Part shown: positions 1-9,289 of the stretch, piece after piece | How the letters are laid out: every line of letters begins with the position of its first letter | Position numbering within the stretch: position 1 is the first letter of the stretch | Origin: Paulinella micropora | Taxonomy: Eukaryota > Cercozoa > Imbricatea > Euglyphida | Direction: 5' to 3' | Assembly (NCBI GenBank): GCA_009731375.1 | Contig: BJOX01000025.1 | Location: 513,881 to 577,880, forward strand | DNA length: 64,000 bases | The notes under the pieces: generated by a model | Database searches by the model: none | Told to the model about the DNA's origin: nothing | What the model saw: the letters and a program-made list of their open reading frames with translations, nothing else | Translations under genes and position numbers: made by a program

Positions 1-24
1 CAGAGCTTCTTCCTCCACTGGCAT
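1..24 (-). CDS. start of a further virus-like ORF (partial)
   Basis: An ATG at 24-22 on the minus strand opens a frame of eight codons that runs off the window edge. The peptide start is acidic (MPVEEEAL). It is called only because it follows the spacing of the neighbouring minus-strand ORFs: an A-run at 51-64 lies about 30 bases before the ATG, as it does before the other genes of the cluster. Nothing can be said about function. Confidence 0.35.
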
Positions 25-50
25 TGTTCACTTTAGACTAGCTACACAAG

Positions 51-64
51 ATTCTTTTTTTAGA
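51..64 (-). promoter_or_regulatory. A/T tract upstream of the partial ORF
   Basis: On the minus strand this is a run of seven A followed by GAATCTTG. It is the weakest member of a set of A/T tracts found once per gene boundary in this otherwise GC-rich cluster. Promoter or 3'-end role is inference. Confidence 0.3.
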
Positions 65-91
65 AGCGGTAGTGTCCTTGGCCCGCGGGGT

Positions 92-523
92 TCAGGTAGC
101 CTTCGTAGAAGTACTGCGAAACACTTCGCTCAGCGCGCCGATCAAGAACAACTGCTTGGCGGTGTCACCGTCGCCTACCAGGCCAAGCTGAGCCCTGCTC
201 AGGAGGCGGGGCAACATGGCAAACAACAGGCCTCCTCCTGCCACGTGCAGGGCCAAGCTGGGGTAAGCGGCAAGCCTGCCCTCCTTGGTGCGGTTAAGGA
301 CTCTACTCTGAATCAAGTCAATAGCAGTGGCAGTCAAGAAGGCCACGACCGCCAGACCAGTGCTCTTGCTGACCTGGGCAGCCCCTATTACGGGGACAGA
401 CGAAAAGCTAAACATCGCATTGCCCGGTATAACGACCGGGGCGGCCACATAGGCAAAAGCGGCCGCCGCGCCTGACCTGGCAAAGTTTTCAAGCGAAAAC
501 AGATCGCTCACGACCTCGGACAT
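92..523 (-). CDS. hypothetical small membrane protein of virus-like cluster
   Basis: A 143-residue ORF starts at an ATG (523-521) and ends in TGA. I do not recognise the family. Hydrophobic, alanine/glycine-rich stretches at about residues 17-33, 55-71 and 89-108 suggest two or three membrane-spanning segments; the C-terminus is polar. It is the downstream member of a run of minus-strand ORFs with short intergenic gaps. The A/T tract at 556-581 separates it from the gene before it. Membrane proteins of this size are common in eukaryotic DNA viruses and Polinton-like elements, but no specific match is claimed. The frame is intact, in contrast to the broken retroelement genes elsewhere in the window. 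Confidence 0.6.
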   Translation of the reverse strand: MSEVVSDLFSLENFARSGAAAAFAYVAAPVVIPGNAMFSFSSVPVIGAAQVSKSTGLAVVAFLTATAIDLIQSRVLNRTKEGRLAAYPSLALHVAGGGLLFAMLPRLLSRAQLGLVGDGDTAKQLFLIGALSEVFRSTSTKAT

Positions 524-555
524 TTCTTTCTTGAGGGACGTTTAATTGGCGCACA

Positions 556-581
556 ACAAAATAAAATTTTTTTATTATTTA
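556..581 (-). promoter_or_regulatory. intergenic A/T tract, stop codon embedded
   Basis: The TAA stop of the 575-1246 ORF lies inside this tract, which reads on the minus strand as A-rich then T-rich (AAAAAAATTTTATTTTG). The ATG of the next ORF follows about 35 bases on. It may be a combined 3'-end and promoter element; this is inferred from its recurrence at each gene boundary. Confidence 0.4.
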
Positions 582-1246
582 ACTGCAGGCGCGGGTGCGT
601 CCAGGTTTGTAGCTTGGCTAGCTGCTGGCTGTGCTGCAAACATCGTGTTCTTGGCATGGGTGATGGCTGCCGTTTGTGCCGTCAGCAGGGCCAGTTCAGT
701 CATAGGGTCCAGGCGCTGCAGCCCGATGCCCGCGCGCAGCTTGGCCCGCTCGAGCAGGAAGCACCACCGGTCATTGGCAAAACAGGCCTCGGTCGTGCCG
801 GCGATCTGGTAACGCGATCGGTTCGCTACCAAGTTTTCGAGGCACACGAGCCCTTGCTTGAGCACGGCGTCCGCCAGCTCGCCCGACAGTTCACCTTCCA
901 GCACTTCCTCTACTTCGTCCAACAACAACGGCAGCTTCTGTCTCGGCAGCCTGCGCAGAGTTTTTGGGTCACAATTGATGTGCGCCTTTTTGAGCTTGGG
1001 GCCAATCAGAGCGCTGCGGCCATAAGCGCACAAGAGCCGGTAGTTGGGGTCATCGCGTAGCACGGGGTCTTCTGGTCCCGCTGCAGACGATGGCGCTGTT
1101 CCTAGACGCCGTGCCAGGCTCGCTTGAGAAGGGCCTGCTGTCCGGCGGCGCTTGGTAGGAGGAGGGGCTGCTACCGCCTCTTTAGCTTCGGCGACAGGTG
1201 GTAGCGGGTCGGTGGGTGGCTCGAGATTGGCAAACGGGTCTGTCAT
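575..1246 (-). CDS. hypothetical protein with basic NLS-like motif
   Basis: A 223-residue ORF; the ATG at 1246-1244 is preferred over an upstream TTG. The first 65 residues are proline/alanine-rich and contain a basic KRRR cluster near residue 32 that could serve as a nuclear localisation signal. From about residue 70 the protein is predicted to be mostly helical, with a conserved-looking segment around LLCAYGRSALIGPKLKKAHI. Two cysteines near the middle and several charged helices suggest a structural or nucleic-acid-associated virion protein, but no family is recognised. It ends in TAA inside an A/T tract. The frame is intact and the codon use is GC-rich like its neighbours. Confidence 0.6.
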   Translation of the reverse strand: MTDPFANLEPPTDPLPPVAEAKEAVAAPPPTKRRRTAGPSQASLARRLGTAPSSAAGPEDPVLRDDPNYRLLCAYGRSALIGPKLKKAHINCDPKTLRRLPRQKLPLLLDEVEEVLEGELSGELADAVLKQGLVCLENLVANRSRYQIAGTTEACFANDRWCFLLERAKLRAGIGLQRLDPMTELALLTAQTAAITHAKNTMFAAQPAASQATNLDAPAPAVK

Positions 1247-1267
1247 GCTCTCCCTTTGTCCTTTGTA

Positions 1268-1290
1268 CAATTAAGATTAATTTTTTATCC
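1268..1290 (-). promoter_or_regulatory. intergenic A/T tract, stop codon embedded
   Basis: On the minus strand the preceding gene ends TAA followed at once by AAAATTAATCTTAATTG; the ATG of the next ORF is at 1246. The same layout occurs at 556-581, 1951-1971 and 2261-2277. Confidence 0.4.
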
Positions 1291-1925
1291 GATCAGGTGC
1301 GCGTTTCCGGCCTCGTGGATGGTGGTCCAGCCGCGCACGGAGCCATTCTCGCGATCGAGGGTAGAAACTGCAGGGATAGCCGCCCATTGCTGGTCACGGA
1401 GCTTGGCCGATTGGTACTGTTCCACGAAAGCTGCCACTTGCATACAGCCTTCCCAACCGTTTCCGTACGTTCTTCGAAGCTCCGTAAGCCAAGGCAACAT
1501 GTTGGCGTTGTCTGCGCCCCAGTCGTCCGGCGCTTTTCCGTCGCCGGCACAACAGTTCTTCTTGCGGAAATCTTCCCCGTACACTGCCTGGATCTCCGCT
1601 GGTTTACCAACGAGCAGGACCGCTCCCTGAGCAGGAATACAAGCATGAGTAGGAGTAAGATTGGGAGTAGAAGGACCTTATACCAAGGAGCCAGTGAGTT
1701 CTGCGACAGGCGCTGTGCCACCTCCTTCATCTGGCCGATGGTGCCTGCCCCGGCGCCCGCGCCCGCGGCCGACAGGGCCGAGTAGATGATCGAGCTGGTA
1801 GCGAGCGAGTCGGTCTGGATGATCGGCCGGGTCTCGGTACCATGCTCGACTTGGTTGGCCTGGGCGGCGGCCGCCTTTTCTTCGCCTGTGTTGACTAGCG
1901 GCACGGTAGGGCCCCGGTTGCTCAT
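1285..1925 (-). pseudogene. single-span membrane protein ORF with a frame break
   Basis: The ATG at 1925-1923 opens a frame with an Ala/Gly-rich N-terminal half and one strong hydrophobic helix (about residues 83-100, mostly Leu/Val). Soon after this helix, near 1600-1630, the coding-like signal moves to another minus-strand frame, which is open from 1680 and runs to the TAA at 1287-1285, just in the position expected for this gene cluster. That second frame has a balanced composition with a paired cysteine and several tryptophans; the first frame continued past the break becomes Ser/Arg-rich and overruns to 1293. A one-base indel or an assembly error is the simplest explanation. No heptanucleotide slippery site was seen at the break. 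Family not recognised; topology suggests a single-pass virion or membrane protein. Confidence 0.5.
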
Positions 1926-1950
1926 GGTCGCGTATAACAATCACCCGACA

Positions 1951-1971
1951 AGAAAAAATTTTTTAATTATT
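1951..1971 (-). promoter_or_regulatory. intergenic A/T tract, stop codon embedded
   Basis: The TAA of the 1967-2233 ORF is at its edge and is followed by TTAAAAAATTTTTTCTTG on the minus strand; the next ATG is at 1925. Confidence 0.45.
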
Positions 1972-2233
1972 TGCCACCGCCAATCAGCTGCTGTTCGCAG
2001 CGGGCAGCTTGTTCGGGTGTCACTTCTAGCAAGATGGTGGCATCGGCGATGGCCGGCTGCTTGAACACTTTCTCGATGGGCGCTTCGGCCACGGTAGTCT
2101 GCAGGACCTCGATAGCCCTTTTTTCGGCATCCTCTTGTTGTCGGCGTTTCTGCCCCGCGACGCGCGACTGTGCCTCGTTGACTTTGCCCAAGGCCAGGGC
2201 CAAGGTCGGGTCAAAAAAAGCCAGGTGTTGCAT
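1967..2233 (-). CDS. hypothetical 88-residue helical protein
   Basis: The ATG at 2233-2231 is chosen over an upstream GTG at 2260. The protein is short, rich in Ala, Gln, Glu and Lys, with a probable long amphipathic helix or coiled coil over residues 20-55 (LGKVNEAQSRVAGQKRR). It ends with a Gly-Gly-Gly-Lys tail. No family is recognised. It sits between two larger ORFs in the same orientation with A/T tracts on both sides. The size and charge pattern would suit a small scaffold or DNA-associated virus protein, but that is speculation. Confidence 0.5.
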   Translation of the reverse strand: MQHLAFFDPTLALALGKVNEAQSRVAGQKRRQQEDAEKRAIEVLQTTVAEAPIEKVFKQPAIADATILLEVTPEQAARCEQQLIGGGK

Positions 2234-2260
2234 ACTGTCGTTATTATTGACTGTCCACAC

Positions 2261-2277
2261 TAATTAATTTTTTTTCA
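2261..2277 (-). promoter_or_regulatory. intergenic A/T tract at stop codon
   Basis: On the minus strand the TGA of the upstream gene is followed immediately by AAAAAAATTAATTAG. The next ATG is at 2233. This is the clearest copy of the boundary motif. Confidence 0.45.
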
Positions 2278-2979
2278 GGGCACTGCTCCGTACGGAGCGA
2301 CTTCTTGGCCGGCGGAGGGCACGAGCGCGCTGCTGTGAGCGGGCTTCTTACTTTTCACGCCCGCCCTTCGCTGCCGTTCTCGTTTTTTCTGCAATTGTGC
2401 GTTGTTCTTGGCGCCCGTTCCTTTCCTTTCTTCTACGAATTTCAGGTTCTTTGCTCGCCTCGCCTGGTTAGTCAGCTGCGTAACCAGCTTGTTGTTTTCT
2501 TGCTTCAGCGCGTGGATGAAAGCTTTGGCTTGTTCGGTCAGCACGAGACCGCTGCTGATGGCCTTGAGTTCGCTCTCTGGCACCGGCTCCTTCTTTTGCT
2601 TGTAGGGCACGAGGAACATCTGCACCAGCTCCCGCGAAGTGTTCTTGTTGCCGGCTTTGTCGACCATGCGCTGCAGCTTGGGTACGCTGACGGCCGCCAG
2701 CTGCTTTTCGCCGTAGGGCACCAGCTGCTGCTCGTCTTCCACCGACCTGCGCCATTCAAGGGCCTTCAGTTCCTTCTTGGCTGGGTCCTGCTCGGCGTGG
2801 TACTCGATAAACAGGGCTTTGGCCGCCTTCTCTGCGTCTTCAAATTGTTTCTTTTTGCGCTCGTGTTCCTCCTTGTTAGCCGCGTTCATTTTTCTTTTTT
2901 CGTTCATCTCTCCCAGGAGAAAGTCCACGTCGTCGTCAGTGTCGTTGTCGTCGCCGCTGCCCTCCTCTTCGTCCTCCAT
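2275..2979 (-). CDS. acidic/coiled-coil hypothetical protein, possibly N-truncated
   Basis: A 234-residue ORF with ATG at 2979-2977. The N-terminus is strongly acidic (Glu/Asp run over residues 2-20), followed by a Lys/Glu-rich predicted coiled coil (about 25-60) and a helical middle; the C-terminal 50 residues are very basic (Lys/Arg clusters). This layout fits a nucleic-acid-binding or scaffold protein. The same frame stays open and acidic for some 30 codons upstream of the ATG, and no A/T tract precedes it, unlike the other genes of the cluster. The true 5' end may therefore have been lost at the junction with the retroelement-like sequence near 2990-3050. No family recognised. Confidence 0.55.
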   Translation of the reverse strand: MEDEEEGSGDDNDTDDDVDFLLGEMNEKRKMNAANKEEHERKKKQFEDAEKAAKALFIEYHAEQDPAKKELKALEWRRSVEDEQQLVPYGEKQLAAVSVPKLQRMVDKAGNKNTSRELVQMFLVPYKQKKEPVPESELKAISSGLVLTEQAKAFIHALKQENNKLVTQLTNQARRAKNLKFVEERKGTGAKNNAQLQKKRERQRRAGVKSKKPAHSSALVPSAGQEVAPYGAVP

Positions 2980-3120
2980 GTCGTCGGCGGCGACTTCCTC
3001 TACCGCCCCGTGTGATATCTGGGTAAGGTGGGTAGATCCGGTGTACTCTACGCGTCAGTGGGTCATACGCGTAGCGTACCGGTTTCTGATACTCCTCCCT
3101 TTCCCGATCTGGGTCTTGGT

Positions 3121-3894
3121 TCAGGTGTGGTCCATACCTCTCAGCATCGTTTCCGTGTCGATGCGATATGGCCTACGCACTCCGGGTGCTACGGCCCTCC
3201 ACGTTCGCAGCGGTACCGGGCCCCGTTCCGAATATGCGTATATCGGACGGTCGATCGGTCCGTATACTCCGAATATATTATCGGAGGCATGAAAGTACGC
3301 GGGGAATACTTCGTCCCTGCCCCAATGTGCCGTCGGTTCCGGTGGCGGGCAGCGGTGGTGCTGGTACGCCGGATCAGTGGGCCGTGGCGGCTCATCGGGC
3401 CGCTTCTCTTCGGGCGGGTTCAGCTTGTCACTGTAAGCGTCGGGCTTGAGTCTATCCTCATCGCCGACTTTCTTTTAATATCTCAAGCGTGCTTCCTCCC
3501 TAGCGTCCATCCGCGTGAGGCTCAATTCTTCGCCATAATATAGGCTCTCGTCTTCTTCTGGGATCCACCCAAATCCCGAGTGCTGAGGGGTGTTTAACCT
3601 GTCGGGATCGACGTCCTCATCGGTGTGTTGCAATGCAGGTGTACTGCTGTCCTCAGTCGGTGCCTCCCCCTCGTCAGCCGATGACTTCACAGGGGTTGTC
3701 AACATCTCCGACTCGACTTCAGCTTTTCCCGGTGGGGATTTTGGTGTGGTCACAACACTAGCCTGAGTTGTGCCACCTGAAGGTTGAGCGAGTGTGAGCG
3801 GTGTATTGGGACCGCCAAGGTTGCGCTGCAGGGTTTCGTTTCCCTGTGCGCCCTTGCTTGCAAGGTTGTTTGCGTCACTGCTCGGAGTGGTCAT
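3121..3894 (-). pseudogene. Pro/Thr-rich gag-like ORF with an internal stop
   Basis: The ATG at 3894-3892 opens a 139-codon Ser/Thr/Pro/Glu-rich frame ended by TAA at 3477-3475. The same frame then stays open for a further 117 codons to TGA at 3123-3121, with coding-like composition (many Pro, Tyr, Arg). A third frame continues the coding-like signal to about 2990. I infer one longer gene interrupted by a stop and a later frameshift. The low-complexity acidic N-terminus resembles linker regions of retroelement Gag proteins, and it lies downstream of an integrase fragment in the same orientation. A virus gene remains possible. No domain is recognised. Confidence 0.4.
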
Positions 3895-4730
3895 TGTGGT
3901 GTGGGGTGTCCCCTTGGTGAGGTATGTATGTGACCGCACCTGAAGTTCGCTGCCTCAGATGGGTCTGGTTTGTCCAGCTGCTTCGCTTCGCGACGCCGGT
4001 CCGCCACCGGGCTAGCTGCAGGGGTCGTTCCGGCCGGGACTATCCCGCGCGGATGGAGGGAGCCGTTGCCCTTCTCCCGCGATCGTCCGTAATCGTAGGT
4101 GTACTATCAGTATCACCAGGACCGAAGCCACGCACGCCAGGAGGAATCCCAGATACTGCTCCACCAGATGTTAGGTGCCAAACATACACCGCCAGATGCA
4201 TATATCACGTATGTGTCAGTGAGTTCGTATGTATATATATCTGTATGTCAGCCCAAGCACACCGAGCAATGTGCAATGTGTGTTGTTCTCGTGTCGGTGT
4301 TCGACTCTCTGATCGTTTCCAAACGCTGGTCAACAGCGTGGCAACGCGGGTGCACCCATATCCCTGTCATCTTTGCTGTCCGCGTGTTCCACCCTCGCCG
4401 TACTGCGCGATTTGCGGCGGTATGTAAATAGGGACATGTTATATTTCTTAGTGGTATAGATATGCTTATGTGTATACGTAGGGTCGTCGGGTGCCTTAGA
4501 GCCCCTTCCATCCAAACAAAGAGCAAACAAGAGCGAGCATAATATCTAAGACACTCTGTGGGGAATAACGTATCATACACCACTCATGCCATTGCCGCGG
4601 GAGGCGGGTGCCCAACTCGAGAGGAGGTGGGTATAATGTGCAATGCCAACCATATCAACTAGCATGCTATTCCGACCCCTGGTGGAACACCAACTACTAG
4701 CCAGTCAAGATACCTTCAGGGCCGTCGCAC
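3895..4730 (-). other. non-coding or LTR-like region with a short TM-type peptide frame
   Basis: No convincing gene. It lies between an integrase tail and a gag-like start, where a long terminal repeat would be expected, but terminal sequences and a primer-binding site could not be identified. Within it, 4012-4167 (minus) encodes a 51-codon frame with no ATG, containing a hydrophobic helix (GFLLACVASVLVILIVHL) followed by a basic tail and a TAG stop. Confidence 0.3.
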
Positions 4731-4823
4731 CTCACGGAGGGTAAGGCAGGATCTTTTCCAGTGTATCATGTCCTGTTAGGCTCTCTTTTGCTATCTCTAA
4801 GAAGAATGGACCCAGGTAGTATT

Positions 4824-5990
4824 TTAACAGATATGGAGTCCAAAGCAGTGTCCCTTTCCTATGGCTCGTCGAGGTCCTGGTGTGATCGATAGAACTGCAG
4901 TACGGGCGGCTCGGCTTTGATTGCATTGCTTGTGCGCGTGACCCGAGTCTGCTGCTCCCATTATCACTTTCATGAGGAAGAAATCGTTGAGGCAATCGTC
5001 GCCGACATGTGCCTCTGGTGGCCGAAGAAGATATATCTTTCCGACGTGCCAGTGCATGGTTTTCACGTCGTCGGCCGACCTCAGCTTTACTTCAGCTGGT
5101 GGGAGTCTCGGCACCGGTTCAACCTTCTCCTCCTGTTCCTACTACAGGTGGTTGGTCGGCCCTGGCGCGATAACGTCCCCCTCGGAAGCGTCGACTTGTT
5201 CTGCCGCGACTTCGTCGGTTTCGTTATTATTCGGATCATTCCCCTTGGCTTCGGCAGGCAAGGGTTGGGTCGGGTTCTCTTTCGCCTCGGCCGTCTTGTC
5301 TCGGCGCTTGGGCGGCGGCCTTAAACTGTGTTCCAGCTTCTGTACCGCTTCCGTCATCGTTTCATTACGATCCAGCATGGTGTTAAAACGCATAAGCCGC
5401 TGTACATGTACTACTAGCGTCTTACCCTTTCCCTGTATTAGGTATGTCAAAGCACCTACTTGTTCTACGACAGTGTAAGGGCCTTGCCACATCGGGAAGA
5501 GTTTGACGCTAACCAAGTTGGGTACCTGGGGTACGCACAGGAAGACTAAGTCCCCTTTATGGTATTCACCCGTCTCATACTTGACTTTATTCGGCGTCTG
5601 CTGGTTTTGTTTGTGAGCCTCTTCGGCCTCCCGTGCCTTCATGACGTAGTGTCTGGCTTCCGCCATAACTCGCAGGCGACAGGCCATCAGCTCATCATGC
5701 TCCAAAAAGCCCCCTTCCGGAAGGTTTGGTAACACCAGCTCCTCCGGAATCCTCAAGTGCTGCCCGTATACCAGGAGATTGGGGGAAGCGCCAGTGGCTT
5801 TTCCGCCCAATGCTCTCGATGCGGTGTTGTTCATGGAGAACACAAAAGACGGTATGGCCTTATGCCATATGTGCTGATTATCGCGACAATACTGCTGGAG
5901 CGCGGCCTTGAGCGGTCTCTGGTCCAGACGAGATTCAGAATACAGATGAGATTTCAATTTCAGAACCCCTCCGGCACATGTCCGGCACAT
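4824..5990 (-). pseudogene. Ty3/gypsy integrase, C-terminal half
   Basis: The minus-strand ORF from 5990 to 5142 encodes the end of a retroviral-type integrase. It includes the region of host-like spacing ending NLLVYGQHLRIP and the GPY/F module (FPMWQGPYTVVEQVGALTYL) typical of Ty3/gypsy elements, which helps integrase bind the template. The zinc-binding HHCC domain and the DDE core are missing: the sequence is cut at about 5990 where simple repeat begins. The frame reaches two consecutive TAG codons (5144-5139) and then stays open to 4824 with coding-like composition, so the stops may be mutations or the real end followed by remnant. After the GPY module comes a Lys/Glu/Pro-rich tail; no chromodomain is evident. 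Confidence 0.8.
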
Positions 5991-6049
5991 GTCCGGTCAC
6001 CAGTACATGCACTAATGCTAATATTAATGCCAGACCGGAAGGTCACATG

Positions 6050-6572
6050 ATCATTAACCCTTATCCTGTCATGAGACACATTTGATATAGGTGAAGCGCA
6101 AAAAAAAACAAAAAAAAACAACAACAAAAAAAAAAAGAAAGAAAGAAACAAAGAACAAATTTGATAGAGGTGAAGCGTCACGGTAACAAAAAAAAATTAA
6201 AAAAGAAAGAAACAAAGAAAAAACAAAGAAAGGGGAAAATAGGGAAAAAAACTTGGACAAAACTTTCAAAAATGTTAAAAAGAAAAATGAGAACCAAGAT
6301 GGGAAATGGAGGGCAGAAAAATCAAGAAAGGAAAGTAAGGAGCTAAATATAAAGTAACTTATGATGAGGGAAGAAGGGGAACAACAGTGAAAAAAAAGGA
6401 AAAAAAATGAAAAGAGGGCAGGCACAGAGGAAAAGAATTTTTTTACCAATTTGTGCCGGCCTACTTATTAATACATCCTTCTTTTTCAGATACATTAATA
6501 CAAAAGGCAAGCATTCTTCAGTGATTAAAAGTCGTTAGTGAATAGAAAAAAAATGAGTGGGGTGGGGGGGGG
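6050..6572. repeat. A-rich and GA-rich low-complexity sequence
   Basis: Runs of A broken by GAAA and AAGG motifs. The part from 6167 to about 6400 is repeated, with differences, at 6583-6795 on the other side of a 10-N gap. The G run at 6559-6572 abuts the gap. No gene. Confidence 0.7.
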
Positions 6573-6582
6573 NNNNNNNNNN
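6573..6582. other. assembly gap (10 N)
   Basis: Ten N after a G run; likely a gap of unknown true size. Confidence 0.95.
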
Positions 6583-6800
6583 GGTGAAGCGTCACGGTTA
6601 AAAAAAAAAAAAAAAAAATTAAAAGAAAGAAACAAAGAAAGTGGAAAATAGGGAAGAACTTGAAAACAAGACAAAAAATATTAAAAAGAAAAATGACAAC
6701 CAAGATGGGAAATGGAGGGCAGAGAAACCAAGAAAGGAAAGTAAGGAGATAAATATATAGTAATGAAGAAAGAAGGAGAACAACAGTGAAAAAAAAGAAA
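6583..6800. repeat. second copy of the GA-rich segment
   Basis: It begins GGTGAAGCGTCACGGT and follows 6167-6400 closely, with small indels. It may be a true tandem duplication or the overlap of two unmerged contig ends or haplotypes. Confidence 0.7.
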
Positions 6801-6804
6801 AAAA

Positions 6805-9050
6805 GAAATGTATGCATGTCTGCATGTCTGCATGTCTGCATTGTGTGCATGTCTGCATGTCTGCATTGTGTGCATGTCTGCATTGTCTGCATGTCTGCAT
6901 GTAATTGCATGTATGCATATAATTGCATGTATGCATGTAATTGCATGTATGCATGTAATTGCATGTATGCATGTATGCATTCATGCATGTATGCATGTAT
7001 GTAATTGCATGCAATTGCATGTATGCATGTATGCATGTAATTGCATGTATGCATGTATGCATGTATGCATGTATCCATGTATGCATGTATCCATGTATGC
7101 ATGTATGCATGTATGCATGTATGCATGTATGCATGTATGCATGTATGCATGTAATATGCATGTATGCATGTATGCATGTATGCATGTATGCATGTATGCA
7201 TGTATGCATGTATGCATGTATGCATGTATGCATGCATGCATGCATGCATGTATGCATGTATGCATGTATGTATGTAATATGCATGTATGCATGCATGCGT
7301 GCATGCATGCATGCATTCATGCATGTATGCATTGTATGCATGTATGCATGTATGCATGTATTATGCATGTATGCATGTGTGCATGTAATCATGTATTCAT
7401 GTATGCATGTATGCATGTATGCATGTATGCTTGTATGCATTCATGCATGCAATATGCATGTATGCATGTATGCATGTATGCATGTACATGCATGTATGCA
7501 TGTAATATGCATGTATGCATGTAATATGCATGTAATATGCATGTAATATGCATGTATGCATGTATGCATGTAATATGCATGTATGCATGTATGCATGGTA
7601 ATGCATGTATACATGTACGCATTGTATGCATGTATGCATTGTATGCATGTATGCATGTATGCATGTATGCTTTTATGCATTCATGCATTCATGCATGTAT
7701 GCATTCATGCATGTATGCATGTATGCATGTATGCATTGTATGCATGTATGCATGTATGCATGTAAATGCATGTATGCATGTATGCATGTATGCATGTATG
7801 CATGTATATGCATGTATGCATGTATGCATGTATGCATGTATGCATGTAATATGCATGTATGCATGTATGCATGTATGCATGTATGTAATTGCATGCAATT
7901 GCATGTATGCATGTATGCATGTAATTGTATGTATGCATGTATGCGTGTATGTATGTATGCATGTATGCATGTAATATGCATGTATGCATGTATGCATGTA
8001 TGCATGTATACGTTTGCATGTATGCATGTTTGCATGTATGCATGTATGCATGTATGCATGTATGCATGTATGCATGTATGCATGTATGCATGTAATATGC
8101 ATGTATGCATGTATGCATGTATGCATGTATGCATTTTATGCATGTATGCATGTATGCATGTATGCATGTATGCATGTAATTGCATGTATGCATGTATGCA
8201 TGTATGCAGTATGCATGTATGCATGTATGCATGTATGCATGTAATTGCATGTATGCATGTATGCATGTATGCATGTATGCATGTATGCATGTATGCATGT
8301 AATATGCATGTATGCATGTATGCATGTATGCATGTTTGCACGTATGCATGTATGCATGTATGCATGTATGTAATTGCATGCAATTGCATGTATGCATGTA
8401 TGCATGTATGCATGTATGCATTTATGCATGTATGCATGTATGCATTTATGCATTGTATGCATGTATGCATGTATGCATGTAATTGCATGTATGCATGTAA
8501 TTGCATGTATGCATGTATGCATGTATGCATGTATACATTCATGCATTCATGCATTCATGCATGTATGCATGTATGCATGTATGTACTTGCATGCAATTGC
8601 ATGTATGCATGTAATTGCATGTAATTGCATGTATGCATGTATGCATGTATGCATGTATTTATGTATGTAATTGCATGCAATTGCATGTATGCATGTATGC
8701 ATGTATTCATGTATGTAATTGCATGCAATTGCATGTATGCATGTATGCATGTATGCATGTATGCATGCATGCATGTATGCATGTATGCATGTATGCATGC
8801 ATGTATGCATGTATGCATGTATGCATGTATAAATGTATACGTTTGCATGTATGCATGTATGCATGTATGCATGTATGTATGCATGTATGTATGCATGTAT
8901 GCATGTATGCATGTATACGTTTGCATGTATGCATGTATGCATGTATGCACCTATGCATGTAATATGCATGTATGCATGTAATATGCATGTATGCATGTAT
9001 GTATGTATGCATGTATGTATGTATGCATGTATGTATGTATGCATGTACAT
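6805..9050 (+). repeat. octamer array (TGCATGTA)n, array 1
   Basis: About 2.2 kb of tandem TGCATGTA with interruptions that recur: TGCATGTAATATGCATG, the palindromic TGCATGCAATTGCATG, TGTATACGTTTGCATG and GCATTGTATGC. It starts with (TGTCTGCA) variants at 6810-6900. The octamer has no stop codon in any frame on either strand, so long spurious ORFs cross it. The same array, with the same interruptions, appears in reverse orientation at 13130-15950. Confidence 0.95.
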
Positions 9051-9196
9051 ACCGACATACATACATGCATAACATACAGACATAGTAAATACGGACATGC
9101 AGACATACATACACACACATACATATATACATAAGTACATGCATACATACATACATACATACATACATGCATGCATACATACATGCATACATACAT

Positions 9197-9289
<93 letters not shown>

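Noticed and set aside
614-1060. Plus-strand ORFs opposite the virus-like cluster
   Set aside because: Antisense shadows; the minus-strand set has consistent spacing and boundary motifs.
3895-4730. A defined long terminal repeat
   Set aside because: No second copy, no clear TG/CA ends, primer-binding site or polypurine tract could be assigned.
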